Assembly: GCA_013398175.1 (NCBI GenBank)
Contig: VZRZ01004927.1
Span: 503,418-567,417, forward strand
DNA length: 64,000 nt
Direction of reading: 5' to 3'
From: Climacteris rufus
Lineage: Eukaryota > Chordata > Aves > Passeriformes > Climacteridae
Shown: positions 1 to 11,852 of the stretch, piece by piece
Position numbering within the stretch: position 1 is the stretch's first letter
Layout of the letters: the number at the start of each line of letters is the position of its first letter
The notes under the pieces: model-generated
Database searches by the model: none
What the model was told of the DNA's origin: nothing
What the model saw: only the letters and a program-made list of their open reading frames with translations
Translations under genes and position numbers: made by a program

Positions 1-3000
1 GCTAGAAGCTTCTTGACTCCTGATGCAAACAGCTGCAGCAAGGCATAAGGGCAATGGAAGCCTTTATAGCCTTGATGGAGAGGTGAAGGAGAAAGGACAG
101 GCTCAGAGGAGCCTGCTTGAACCCAACCACTGCTTGTCTTTGAGGACAGCTGGGATTAAACCACTCCTCTCATACAGAGTTTCTATCCTAAGAAGGGAGT
201 TTTAGGGAAGGTCTATGATTAAAAAAAGCTATCCTCAGCTCTCCTATGATATGCCTCTCCATCTCTCACACCCAACTAGACATCTTTGAGAGGCAAAGGC
301 TTTGCCAGGCAGATAGCCCTTACAGCTCAGAGACTAATATGGAGGACCAGGACCTGCCTGCACCATAATAGACCATGAACAGCAGCTCTGAATCTGCTCT
401 TAACCTCCTTCACCTCCTCAGGTTTCTAATAGGCTTTTCTATACCCCTGGGGGCTATCACAATCACAGGATTCTCTTTCACATTCATCTGAACCGAGACT
501 GATTCAAAGTGTCTAGACAACCTCTTCTTCGAGTGCCCTAGTACCTGTTTTTTGGTTTTATTTTATTTCTGCACCTGTCTCACTACAGCCCCCTCCAGGA
601 ACTGATCCAAAATCCTTCCCTTTGTATCCTCTATTTCATTCCATGAAAAGTCTTTCAAAGCCTCTATCAGCACCATCATTGGCTCTATCCACACAGAGCA
701 GAGAAACTAGCAGTCCCCAGCACAAAGGCAGGGAGCATGTTTTAAGTAACAGCCATAATAATGCAAAATAAGACATTGTTCCATATTCATGAAGCCTGAT
801 TTAACAGCATCATTATTTCTGCCTCTTCTCTCCCTGGACCTTGTGTTAATGAGCTGTGCTGAATTTGTGTTGGATCTCTGAATTACAGCCCATACAAACA
901 AGGCGAGGACAGTTCTCTCCTCAGCACCAGTGCCATAATTTAGTAGCACAACTACTGCCATGCTGGGATATTGCTTTGGTGTACTGAATATAATGTCCTC
1001 CCTGGCCACTACACATACTATTTGTGTGAGAGGTGGCCAGCTGTGCCAAAGAAAGAAGGTGGCTCTTCTACTACCTGCATTGACCATTTTGAGACCAGCA
1101 GTTGCAGCCTTTGAATTTCGGGAGGCCACTGCTTGCACTCAAGAGACTTTGGCAGGTCTCTTGTAAATAGTGTGCAAGAATTAACACATGTTAAATGGCA
1201 AAGGAAGGATTTTTACATCCTCACCAAGCTCTGGGTGGTTTCATGAGATACTATGAAGCCCAGAAATGCAACAGCTCAACTCACCATGGTTGGGCAGACG
1301 CATTCCTGCCACTGAGTGTAGTTGGCACCAAATAGCTGTTTCTGCCCTCCGACACTGAACTGGTCTCAGGTTCACAGTGCACAGACAAATTGACAGCATC
1401 TTGCTGGGAATCTCCATCCATCCCCGTCAGAGACAGAGAAAGGCTGAGACCAGCCTATGTCCAGAGAGAGGTGCCAGAGTTGGGGAGCACAAACCAGAGG
1501 TCCTGCAGGCTTTGGTTAAGATTTAGGGCTCTTGCAGATTTAGTGTTTCATGTACACATATCTGACCCACACTCATTTTGCCCAGCTCTGGGCAAGGCAA
1601 CATGTTAAAAAGGTGACACGCTGCTGGAAGTACTGCATCAAGGCAGGCTGTGTGTGCATGCAGGAAGGAGGCAGGGAAACTGCAAATCTGCCACCTGCAC
1701 AGCTCCAGGCAGCAAGCTCCCTTGACATGCTCCAAAATGGAGCCATGGCTGTGGCAACCTGAGTGGGCTACCACTCCCCACTCCCACTCCTGTCAGCAGA
1801 CAGAGGTTACCAGACTGCAGACATTGTTATGCAGGAGATGAATCTCATTTATTTGTAACCTGTGGCAATTCCTTTTGTTCTTGGCTCAGAAAACCTGCTG
1901 GCAGAGTCTGCCGAGGAGCGAGGGGACCATTAAAAACAAAGAATCGCTTTCAATTCCCTTTGAAGTCCAATTTGCTGCAGTAAAACTGCAGAAGAATTAA
2001 CCAGCTGGGCTGCTTAATTTTGCAGAAATTGAGGAAGGGGGATAAGTCAGGCTTACCCTCACGGAGCAGATGATGGCAGCCTGGTGCTGAGCTGGTCCTA
2101 TGGCTGGTCCAGTGCAGCCTGGTGCTGAGCTGGTCCAGTGGACCCAACCTGCTGCTCTGGAGCCAGGCAACAGCAGCAGAACAGAGGAGGAGCAGGGAAG
2201 TCTCCTTCCCATTAAGGTCGCAGATAAAGAACCCATTCCCAGCTGCAAGGCCCAAGCTGCTGAATAGAGCTTGGAGAAGCCCAACCATTTACAGGAGATT
2301 GTGATCTGCCCAAAGCCGACTGAAGTGCCAGCTGAGGAACAGCCAACGAGCTGAGAAGACTCTCCTGGCCTGACATGACCTGACCCACCAATTCACCTCA
2401 AGGTCTGTAGTGCTTTGGACTATAAATATTTAAGAGAGAGATTTCCAAGCATCTCAGCATCCTTTGGGCCCTTCTCAGTTGTAAAAGCAAAGGCATCCTG
2501 AGAGAAGCCACTCAGGATTCTGGGCACAGCCAAGGCTAGAGAAACTGTGAAACCACAAGCTCAAGAGGGACAGAAAAGACCTAGGCAAAAAAGGAGAGAA
2601 TGAAAGAATTTCATTTAAATATTTCCTCATCTATGCACAGTACTGCCTACAGGGCAAGTAACCTATATAATATTTCTTGTTAAATATACTTGTGCTATTT
2701 AACACAAACCCTGCTCACACCGCAATACCAGCTTCATTTTCACTGCCAACTTTTAATACAATTTGCTAAGAACACGTTTTCCATGGCCCCTTTGAGCTTG
2801 CAGTGCCAGGCTCCACTGTAACTATGTATAAATATGCATCTATAATTAAACAACAGGAAAAAAACCGCTAGATATATGAGCTGGTGTGAATTAAGCCATA
2901 TTGCTGACTTCTTGTGAGGTACAACCTGACAACACATTTTCCCCATTCACTTATAAAGGGGCTAGACTGAAATGAAGAGTAGCTTCCCTCTGCTTGGGCT

Positions 3001-4283
3001 GGCAGGGGGAGTGGACATGAAGAGAAATTTGATTTTCTAACTCTTCAAAGGTAAAGGCACAGAGGGAAGAAGAGCTGTATAAGATCCCTTTCTTCATGAA
3101 CATCATGAACAGAAAGTAAGTTTTTAAAGGGAATATTTCAACATTTGCTACCGTCTCATCCTGAGAGAAATTCAGGTAATAGGTGAGTTGCTCTAGATGT
3201 GTTCAGAGATCTTACTACAAAGAGAATACATTTTTCTGACATTAGCTATAATTCACTTTCTTAAGCTCATTATTTTTCTTCTTTCTACATAAAATGAGGC
3301 AACTATTGTTCAGCACCTTGGACTTGAGTCAGATCAATAAACATAATTTAAACAGTATCAACAATACCCCATCAACAGTTAACATCAAAAAAAAGTTCTG
3401 TTTCCACTGCACAAAGATGACACAAGGGATGCAAACTGCTTTGTGTTACATTAGAGAGGTGAATAATTCAAACAACTACAATGTCTTTCTCTCTGATCAT
3501 GGAATACTCCAGGGCTGAAAGCGATTTTCTGACATTTACTTATTATTTGAAAATATCCAACACAAATGGGGGCTTTGCAGATGGGGATTTTTTACTGTGT
3601 GTGTGGTTTTGGTTGGGGTTTTTTTTTTAATGGACATGTTGCAATCAAGTCCTTGCCAGTATTTGTTATGTGACACTCAGTAATCCATCAGTTACTGCAT
3701 GTCAAGCAAGAGGCACCAAACTGAATCTGTTCGCAACTGGAGGTGCCCTCAAGCATTGTCACTATGAATAAAAGCATAAAATTTTATTTTTGGGAAGGCA
3801 CCGGAGAAGTGCTTTTCACAAACTCCAGCACCGGTGGAGGCCATTACCTGGGAGGTGCTTAGAGCACAGCCTGGCAATTCAGGCTGGAGTCACACATGGA
3901 TGAATTATTTGTAAGAACTCCTGCAGCACTGCCCCACTCTAGACTGTATCAAATCTATTTTTAAAGTCACTTAGAATTATAAATAAATAAAACAGTGTAT
4001 GAATTAGAAACTACATAGTGCCTCAACACCTACACACAGTCTGTTTCAGTGATCTCATGGCAGGCCCGGCCAAGGCAGTGGCTATATGCAGTGCTACAAG
4101 AAATTAGAGCAGCCTTGGCCACAAGACTTCCGTGTGAAGGATCTGCAATCCCAGTAGCCATGTAAATGAGGTCGAGGTGCTGCAGGCCCTGGACAGAGTG
4201 CTGTGGACCCTCCTGGAGGACTCGTGGTTCTTGAGCAGGTGAGGGGGCAGAGGACTGTGGGGACCCTTCATGTCCCCTCTTAC
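1..4283 (-). other. MDGA1: MDGA1 intron 5 (partial)
   Basis: The intron begins GTAAGAGG at 4283 and reaches the window edge without an acceptor joined to a recognisable Ig3 exon. All longer open frames here were read and none resembles an MDGA1 exon or another known protein. The only clear structure is a 38-base-period direct repeat at 2076-2136. The rest is mixed-composition, unique-looking intron with a short poly-T run near 3620. Confidence 0.85.
2076..2136. repeat. Direct repeat, two copies of 23 bases, 38-base period
   Basis: The 23-base segment at 2076-2098 (starting GCAGCCTGGTGCTGAGC) recurs identically at 2114-2136. The 15 bases between the copies also contain a CTGGTCC echo. It looks like a small local tandem duplication in intron 5. 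Confidence 0.85.
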
Positions 4284-4416
4284 CTGTGGTGTTTGTGAGC
4301 TGGAAGGTGATGGATTTGTCAGGGATGCTGCAGACATTGCGGACAGACACTTGGCACGTGTAGCTGGCATAATCCTGAGGTCGAAGGTTCTTCAGCTTCA
4401 GGACTTTGGTTTCACC
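4284..4416 (-). CDS. MDGA1: MDGA1 exon 5: second half of Ig domain 2
   Basis: The exon is 133 nt and encodes residues 194-237 plus one base of codon 238. It starts GETKVLKLKNLRPQDYASYT. Cys214 is the F-strand cysteine that should pair with Cys157; Asp209-Tyr210 with Tyr213 form the DxxxYxC-type signature of the Ig fold. Cys222 (NVC) is an additional cysteine. The exon closes with FQLTNTT, where Asn235 is a potential N-glycosylation site. The acceptor (CCCAG|GGT) and donor (CACAG|GTAAGA) are canonical. The split codon begins with G, consistent with the Ala of the next exon in known MDGA1 (the Ig2-Ig3 linker). That exon is not present between 1 and 4283, so the gene continues outside the window. 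Confidence 0.96.
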
Positions 4417-7190
4417 CTGGGATTAGGGAAAAAGAGGTGGGTAAAAAAAACACAGGTGTACAAATCACAGATCATCACTGCAAGTCTGTAGCCTGTCCCA
4501 AAGTCTACAGATTACCGGCTGCTCCCGTGAAAACCTTAAGGAACTGTGCATATTTCCATCCCCCCCAGCTCTATATAAAGGAGACACAAAATGTTTGCAG
4601 TGGTAATTTCACCTCCAGGATTTCTCAAAACACCCAGCAACTGACTTACATTTGATCTGAAAGCAGTGCCAAACAGGTTTGGGCATAATTTCTCATCAAT
4701 TACTGCTAGAAACATCTTGCAGACACAACAAACCTTAAACATCCCAGAAAAGACCCTGAGGTCTAACTCCGAGATGTCAGTATGAACCCAAGGGAAATCA
4801 CTGGGGACTCAACATTGCCAAACCAAAGTAAATCAGAGCAGATTGAGACATCAGTGTTGGCCCAAAAACGACAAGTTCAACAGTTATGCTGTAGAAATCT
4901 GCAGGAAAAAAAATAATTCAGAGAAATACTCAAAGAACTCCCAAAACTTTCTGATCCGTCTGCTCTAGATTCTAATGTCATTTATGCTGATCTAAATCCA
5001 GAGTGACTGCACAGACTTTGATAGCCTTTTCTTATACTAAGGTAACAAACAAAACCACTGCCTGCACTGCATTAGTTACTGGCTTGTTACAGAAACAGAA
5101 TCAAGTTGTTACATTAACAATAGATGTGTTCAGTAGATTTTTATTTATGGAATGCAGAAAGCTCTGAGATGCATCCTATAGTTTGCACACCCTGCACACA
5201 ACTGCTTGTTGCTGTTGTTCTCCTTGTGTTTGTCTAAATCTCTTCTGGAGGAACCATTCCATAACTGCCTGCAAATGTGAGGAGGTGCCAGCATGACAAA
5301 TTCTCTTGATGACGACCTCAAGGGACTGGACAATGAGCTCAGGAATGCTAATATGCAGAGAACAAGGATGTGAAGTGAGTGAATTAGAATGATAAAACCT
5401 AGGACACCAATAACCCTATCAAAGTCCTGTTCCCTGGGAATTGTTGCTATGCCACACAAATGATGACAATATGCATGTCATCTACTCACTTACAGGGTCA
5501 TATGTATCCTGTTTCTTGATCAGTAAATCTTGGATGTAAGTGTATAAACCTTCTGTGTAAGTAAGTTTTAAAAAGCTTAAACAGTGAAACCTTCACCTCC
5601 TTTTTAATGTAAAAGCCTATTCAAACCTGACACTGATACAGGTTCATCTCTAAGACAATATTACAAACTCCAGCAATGGGTACTTTGTTAAAGTTTCCAG
5701 CAGTATTTTCCCCTTCCAACAGTGTTGCAGGGGTGTGTTTTTGTTAACTTCAACTCTTACCAACCCAAACTTACAGGCTTATGCTGTTGTTAAGAAGAGG
5801 ACCACAAGGGCACACCAAGTCTGAGCACAGCAGTCCTCACACCCTCTTTCAGAACTGGGAATGACCCATCATGTTGGGAGCACTGCCTGACAGGAGCTGC
5901 AGCATGCTGGGTAATTTAAACATTAATGCTGCAACATGGTGAATTTCTGACAGATGCCTTATTTAGCTGAAAAAAATATCCCAGGTCTTAAGACATCCTC
6001 TCATAAACAATGTCTCCTGTTAAGTACACTGAGCTTAGTGAAAGCTGGAAGAGCCCATGGTGGCTCCCTCTAAGGCCAGGGATGTCCTAGTTGGGAGCCA
6101 CATAGCACACAGACAAAGCTGTCTTCAGGGCCAAACAGCTCAGTATTTCTGCAAATCTGACACTAACTTGCAGGTCTCTCCTCCCTCCTCATCCCTCTGA
6201 ATATTTCCATTCGAATGCCCATTTCCTTGACCTACAGAGATGGTGTTTCAATAAAATATGAACACGACTACATTAACTTAAAGGTTGCCTGGGGCATTGC
6301 TCAGAAATCAAACTCAGCCAGAATGTGCTCAGGGCCCAGCTTTGGGAATGGAGGAAGGTGCTTGGGATGAAACAGGCACCCTGGGGAGCTGGCCTTTCAG
6401 CCCTCCCTTCCCATCCACCCCTGCCATGTGCTCCCTGCCAGCCTTGCTGGAAGTACTGGGGCTGATTAGCATCTGAAGGACACTCAGAGCTGGAGCTCAG
6501 CTTAGGATAACATGCTCAGAGTGCCTTGGCAAAAGAAAAATTCCCTTCCGTCTCCTATTGCATTGGCTGGCTAATAACTGTGAAGAAAGTGGTGTTCAGA
6601 GGAGAAACCTGGTTGTGCAGGGCAAGTCCAACACAGGCTACCAGGAGAAGCAGATGTGGACACCTTGTCACAGGACAACAGTCAGGAAGTGCCCAAGCAG
6701 TTGGGCTCCCCAGTACTTGTGGCCATTAGGGAAAGCTCATGGATCCCACAGCAATGACTGCCATTTGCTCACAGTGCTAAACAGGAAGCCCTTCCCCTGA
6801 TATATGGAGCTTGGGCACTCAATTAAGGAAAAAAAGTTAGTGATGGGACACAGAGGAAATCCAATCTTGGGACTATTTGCTTGGATTTTAGTCTCAGCCA
6901 TCCAACAGCTGTGTAACCTCATTATGGGTGCTGGTCTCAGGGATAGTGACAAAAAGGGGAAGGTCTTCCTAGGCTGTTCCATTCCCTCCTGCTGCTCTGC
7001 TCCTCTTGTATCCTGGGAACCTGCATGCAGAAGGAGGCTCTACCAGCCCTTTTGGAGACAGTGCTCCTTGCAGCAGCCTGCACCCTCTCCCCATATCATA
7101 ATCCATGCTGGGAAGGAAACACCGTCCACTACAGAGCCCTGCATAGGCAAGACACTCAACACAAGTTGGCAGAGGTTTGTTTAAGGTCAC
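4417..7190 (-). other. MDGA1: MDGA1 intron 4
   Basis: An intron of 2,774 bases bounded by GTGACC at 7190 and CCCAG at 4417. I see no repeat family, RNA gene or extra exon in it. The composition is moderately AT-rich. Confidence 0.9.
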
Positions 7191-7387
7191 CTGTGTGTAG
7201 AGGGGTTCATAGATGTCCACACCATTGTCCTGGCTGTGAGAAAGTGTCTCAGCTCCGCGTTTCCAGATGAAGCGAGCTGGTGGGTTGGAGTTGACAGTGC
7301 AGCGGAGAAAGACAGTCTTCTCCTGGTAGAAGCTGCCACGTACGTCACTGATGGTCTGATGGACGGTGAGAAGAGGTTCATCTAGAT
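7191..7387 (-). CDS. MDGA1: MDGA1 exon 4: first half of Ig domain 2
   Basis: The exon is 197 nt. It completes Tyr128 and encodes residues 129-193, from LDEPLLTVHQTISD through EPLYTQ. Cys157 in FLRC is the B-strand cysteine and Trp169 in RFIW the C-strand tryptophan of an I-set-like Ig domain. The segment matches vertebrate MDGA1 closely from memory, including the long C'-D stretch with SHSQDNGVDIY. The acceptor (CCTTCCAG|AT) and donor (CACACAG|GTGACC) fit GT-AG; this donor is the weakest in the set, with GTGACC instead of GTAAGT. It leaves in phase 0. The neighbouring intron 4 is about 2.8 kb. Confidence 0.97.
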
Positions 7388-10300
7388 CTGGAAGGAAGGT
7401 AAGGAGGGTCGCAGCCGTTGTTAGCAAAGCTTGGTTGGCATGTACAGCCTGCAGAGCAGATGATGCTCCAGGTACCACAGAGGAGAGGGGAAGGTCCCAC
7501 ACATTTGGCTGATGACAACTGCTGATTTAAGAGCTGATCTGAGGGCAAATAATACAACCAACATCTAAAGGGAACAGATAGGAGAAGCCAGAATTCTCCC
7601 GCTCACCACACAACCTTCAGAGAATGGAAAGCAGTCTCTGGTTTGCAGATCCTCACGCAGTCCTCAAACAAACCACTTGCCTGCCACATGCATCTCAGTG
7701 CAGTGGGCTGCCTCACATTCCCCAATGGCATCCCCCCACAGAAAAATCACTACTCTCTACTTCAGTGAGAGGTCAGAAAGATTTCTGGAAGATCTGCTCC
7801 ATCATAATTTCTCCATTTTCCAATTCCCAAATCCCTCCTGAAATCATGGGGCTAAGCCCATGGCTGTGAGATGTCCACAAAAATGACACAACAAACCTTC
7901 AAGACAAGGAGTGGAAGTAAAAAATCACGGCAAGATTGAGGAGCTGAAATGGAGAGTCATCTAGACAGAGCAAATCTTGTGGGGAGTCATGAGAATATGA
8001 GATGCAAAACACTGCAATAGGTATGTATAATTTCTTTCTCTTCCTATTAAATATCCTCTGTGTATTTTCTTCAATGTCTGTACTGACTGCCCTTCCTCAG
8101 CAACTTCTACTCACTGCAACTCCATTACCTATCCCTAAACTTACCAGATTCTTTTTCTTCCTTTACAGAAGACACTTCTTTCAATTGCTTCATCATACCT
8201 GCACCAGACATGCAGCCACCATGACTGAATCAATGGTTATCAGTGACTTCACTTGCAAGGACACAAGCAATAGCACTGCAGAGAGAGGATTTTCTCCATC
8301 CACACAGAGCATATTTCTGCCCTGGGGTTGCCTCTCTGCTAAAAAAGGGTGATTTTCTCAGAAGTTGAAGAAGGTATCAATGTTTGAACATCAAGGTAGC
8401 ATGGGGGAAACCTCAGAGGTGGTGGATCTTTCCCCTCACAGAACCACTTTGAGACTGAGGTTCAATGCAAAGATCCCTTTTGATAAGAACTTGCCCTCTA
8501 AAACTGGAATTAGTCCCTCTGCCCTTACGTATGTTTTATAAGGCATCTTTTGAGCTCAAGATGAAGCGATTCCACATTTTCAGGAGCCTTATGACCCCAT
8601 CTTCAGCTGCAAGGAAACTGAGGTACCTGTGCTGCCAGCATGGTCCTCTGTACATGCTAACGTGCTCATTGCCTCCTGCTCTTTCTTGTCACCCAGTTCT
8701 CACTATATTTTATTTTAGAGATTTTTAAGTTTGGATATCTGACTTCCAGAAAGGAAAAGGGAAGCAGGGATGAGTTTCTGCTAACATATCATCCAAACAA
8801 CGTATGCTCTCTGCTGAATCACAAGTGTCAGCTTGTGGATTTGCATCTTTTAATGAGCTGTATGCTCAGCAGACAGCAATTGTAATTGGACCTGAAATTT
8901 GTCTTCTTGACCATAACTCAGAGATATGAGTAGAGCCATTAATAGAACAATGACAAGACACAAAAAATATCCCAGAAAAAAACCCCAACAACCAAAAAAA
9001 ACTCAAGGCTGAAGAAAAACATATGCAGGTGGGAAAAAAAAAAAGGCTCCTTTCCATACAGTGGTATTTTCATGTGGCCATAAGGTGACTGAACACCAAA
9101 TTCTTTTGGACCAGGACCCTGGGCACAGCCTTTCCTCTTTTCCTCCTTTGTCCTTTATTTGTTCAAACTTTACATGAATGATTCTGCAGCTACCATCCTT
9201 CTGAGACACTTTCTCTGCAGGTAAAACACTCCCTTACTAACCAAAGAAGCTCACCAATCTGGTCTCCTGCCTCCCAGCTACTCCCCACATAGAAAACAAC
9301 ATCTTCTTTTCAATCGCTAAAGCTTTCCTCTTTCGAATCCTTCAGCCTTCTTTCGTAGCAGTCAGCACTAGGTCTAGCCCTCCTGAGAAAAGCTGAAATA
9401 AGACCTACGACAATATGTATGTCCTTGATGTACGAGTAATGCCACTGATGTCAGTGAGCTGCACAAATGATAAATTTGGCCCAAGGCTGCTCATGGAGAA
9501 GATCACATGGGATGTTTCATGCACAATAAAAGCTTGTAAACATTCATTCTTTCTTTTTCTTCACTCTCCCTCTCTCCCACATGGAAATACTGCAAGCAGC
9601 AGCTGCCTCTCTGCCAGTATCTAACCAATACTTTAAAGCCTCACTGATGCCCACTTGGCGCAAAGGAATATCATGCTACACAGGTTAGTGTTTCCAGTTT
9701 AATATCCTCTGGGCACCAACGATGCTCTCTGCGCAACCTCACTGTCTAACACTAAAATTATGACTGAGGACTAGCAGTAGCTGTCAAGGACAGCAAGGTA
9801 CACATGAGGGTGATTACTTACCTCTAACTACAAAATGGGATGCAGGAAAAGAAGGGATTTGTTTTCAAATTCTGGTTCATTCAGCTGAAGGTTGCCTGGG
9901 TGAGTGTTCAACAAAAACTGTGGCTTTGCCTATGTGTTCCCCAGTACTTACTGCAAATACCAGCAGAAAGTAGTCTCTCCTCCACAAAAACCAAGTGAGC
10001 AGAACAGAGGTGCAGTACCAAGTCCATCTGCAGAGTAGATGTTAGTATGAGAAAGCCCTTGGCCACCCCATTAGCCCCACAGTTCTACAGGTCAGAGCTG
10101 CATGAGGGACCATGGGACACTACGTCACTCTAGCTCCAGCCTGCACCACAGGAGCACCCTCAGGGCATGAAGAGATTGATGGCACAGTCCTGTTCCTAGA
10201 GACACAGGCCCTGGCAAGGTGTCACACTGAGGACTGAGAAAACCAAGTATCTTTTGTAATGGAGAGTTATCATATACCTCCCCCACATGTAGGAGAAGAA

Positions 10301-11677
10301 ACAGGCAGAGAAGCCAAGCAGATCTAGGGTGGGTGCCAGAACTTCTCTAAACAAAGCAATGCAATGCCAATGAAAAAATACTCATCCTATCAACAGTGGC
10401 TGCTGCTGAAGAAATCCATTTCCACAGCCTAGGTAGGATGGTGCCCACACTACACTACTCCAATAAAGGGCAGGGCAAGGAACAGAGAGGGGAGCTGTTC
10501 CCAGCCATATGATACAACTGTGGATCATGAACCTGACAAAAGCTAAGGATGCTCAAGTCTGTGGCACATTTTGTGAGAGTCACATCACAGTAGGGCTGGG
10601 CAGCAGGACTAAGAGGAAGCAGTCAGGCAGCAGTTGCTGTCAGCAAAAGGATCTGCCCAGACTCCAGCCATGTACTGGGGTTTTGAAGCTCGAGGTTGTT
10701 CCACTGACAGATAACCACAGTGCCCCTCAGCACAGAAGGAAGGACCTTCTTTCTAGAAAGGATGTGGGAACAGCTCATGACAGGTTTCAGCTACTTTATC
10801 ATTCTTTACAGCTTTTTAGCATCAACCTCTTGCCTTCTCAGATGATATGAGTGAGCAGAGGGATTTGGTGTTAGTTGGGCTGGAGAAAATTAGAATAGTA
10901 GATAGTCAAGGACAATGAGCAGAACAGTAATCTTCCCCAAAGAGCACATCTCATCAAAAGTTGCCTAGACATTAAATCTTGGATTTGTCCCATATGGGCC
11001 TTATGGCTTAAGTTTAATTTCTCTCCCTTTTGACCACAGCAGCCCAAGAATAAACATTAAGTCAAAGAAAAAAAAACATTAAGAGAAACCTTCAAAACTT
11101 GGAGCCCAAGCTGGAAAACCACTAGCAGCATCTCCAGGACACAAGAAGAATGGGCACTGTGACCAGCCAGAGAAATGTTGAGTCACCTTTACAGTCACCC
11201 TGTCACAGCTCAGCCTCAACAGCTGCATTCCAGAGTCTTTGGCTCTGTTTCCATCATGCTACAGAGCTAGCAATGCTGGGAGGAGGCCACGGTTTTTAGC
11301 AACGCCCCCAACATCCGGGGCACTACCAACTTCAAGAAACATTGCTTGCTTCAAACACTGCCAGCTCCAAAATGAAGACACAGAAAGCAGAAGCCACCCA
11401 CAACACTACATCCCAGACAAGTGCTAGGGAACCCTGTCAGTGAAAGACATAATGGAACCTAGAGAAGAATGACTCACAAGGACAGCAGAGCTATATTTTT
11501 CAGGGATGGATCTAATCTCCTAGGGAGAAGAGACCCTGGGGGCACCACACCAGTCCCTTTGCTCCTGAAGCAGATGCACGTGGTCCTAGGGCAATGCAGG
11601 TCCCTGCTGGCCCCGCAGCGAGGCAGAGACACGCAGTAGAACTGTGGGAAGGTCTGGGTTGCCGCTAAACGACTTAC
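7388..11677 (-). other. MDGA1: MDGA1 intron 3
   Basis: An intron of 4,290 bases bounded by GTAAGTCG at 11677 and CCTTCCAG at 7388. It has short A runs around 8990-9045. I recognise no mobile element or RNA gene. Confidence 0.9.
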
Positions 11678-11852
11678 ACTGCACATCTACTCGAATGGAC
11701 TTGATGGCAGGGACCCCAACCCCATTTTCTGCTTTACAGTAATAGCGGCCCCCCTGCAGTCTTTGGATCTTCTCAATCCGAAGGGTCTCGTTAAGCACTG
11801 ATGTCTCTTGGAATTTGTCCGACGCACTGCCAGCAGTTTTGGTCCATCTCAC
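11678..11852 (-). CDS. MDGA1: MDGA1 exon 3: second half of Ig domain 1
   Basis: The exon is 175 nt and encodes residues 70-127 plus the first base of codon 128. It starts with VRWTKTAG; Trp72 is the invariant C-strand tryptophan. GGRYYCKAENGVG follows, where Cys108 is the F-strand cysteine expected to pair with Cys60, and the exon ends in the G strand (IKSIRVDVQ). Asn100 in NET is a potential N-glycosylation site. The acceptor (TCATTCAG|GTG) and donor (CAGT|GTAAGT) are canonical. The split codon with exon 4 gives Tyr128, matching the VDVQYLDEP link between Ig1 and Ig2 known in MDGA1. All expected Ig key residues are present and there is no frameshift. Confidence 0.97.

Noticed and set aside
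6969..7502. 177-codon minus-strand frame taken as one coding region
   Set aside because: Only 7191-7387 is exon 4. The rest is read-through into introns 3 and 4 past good splice sites.
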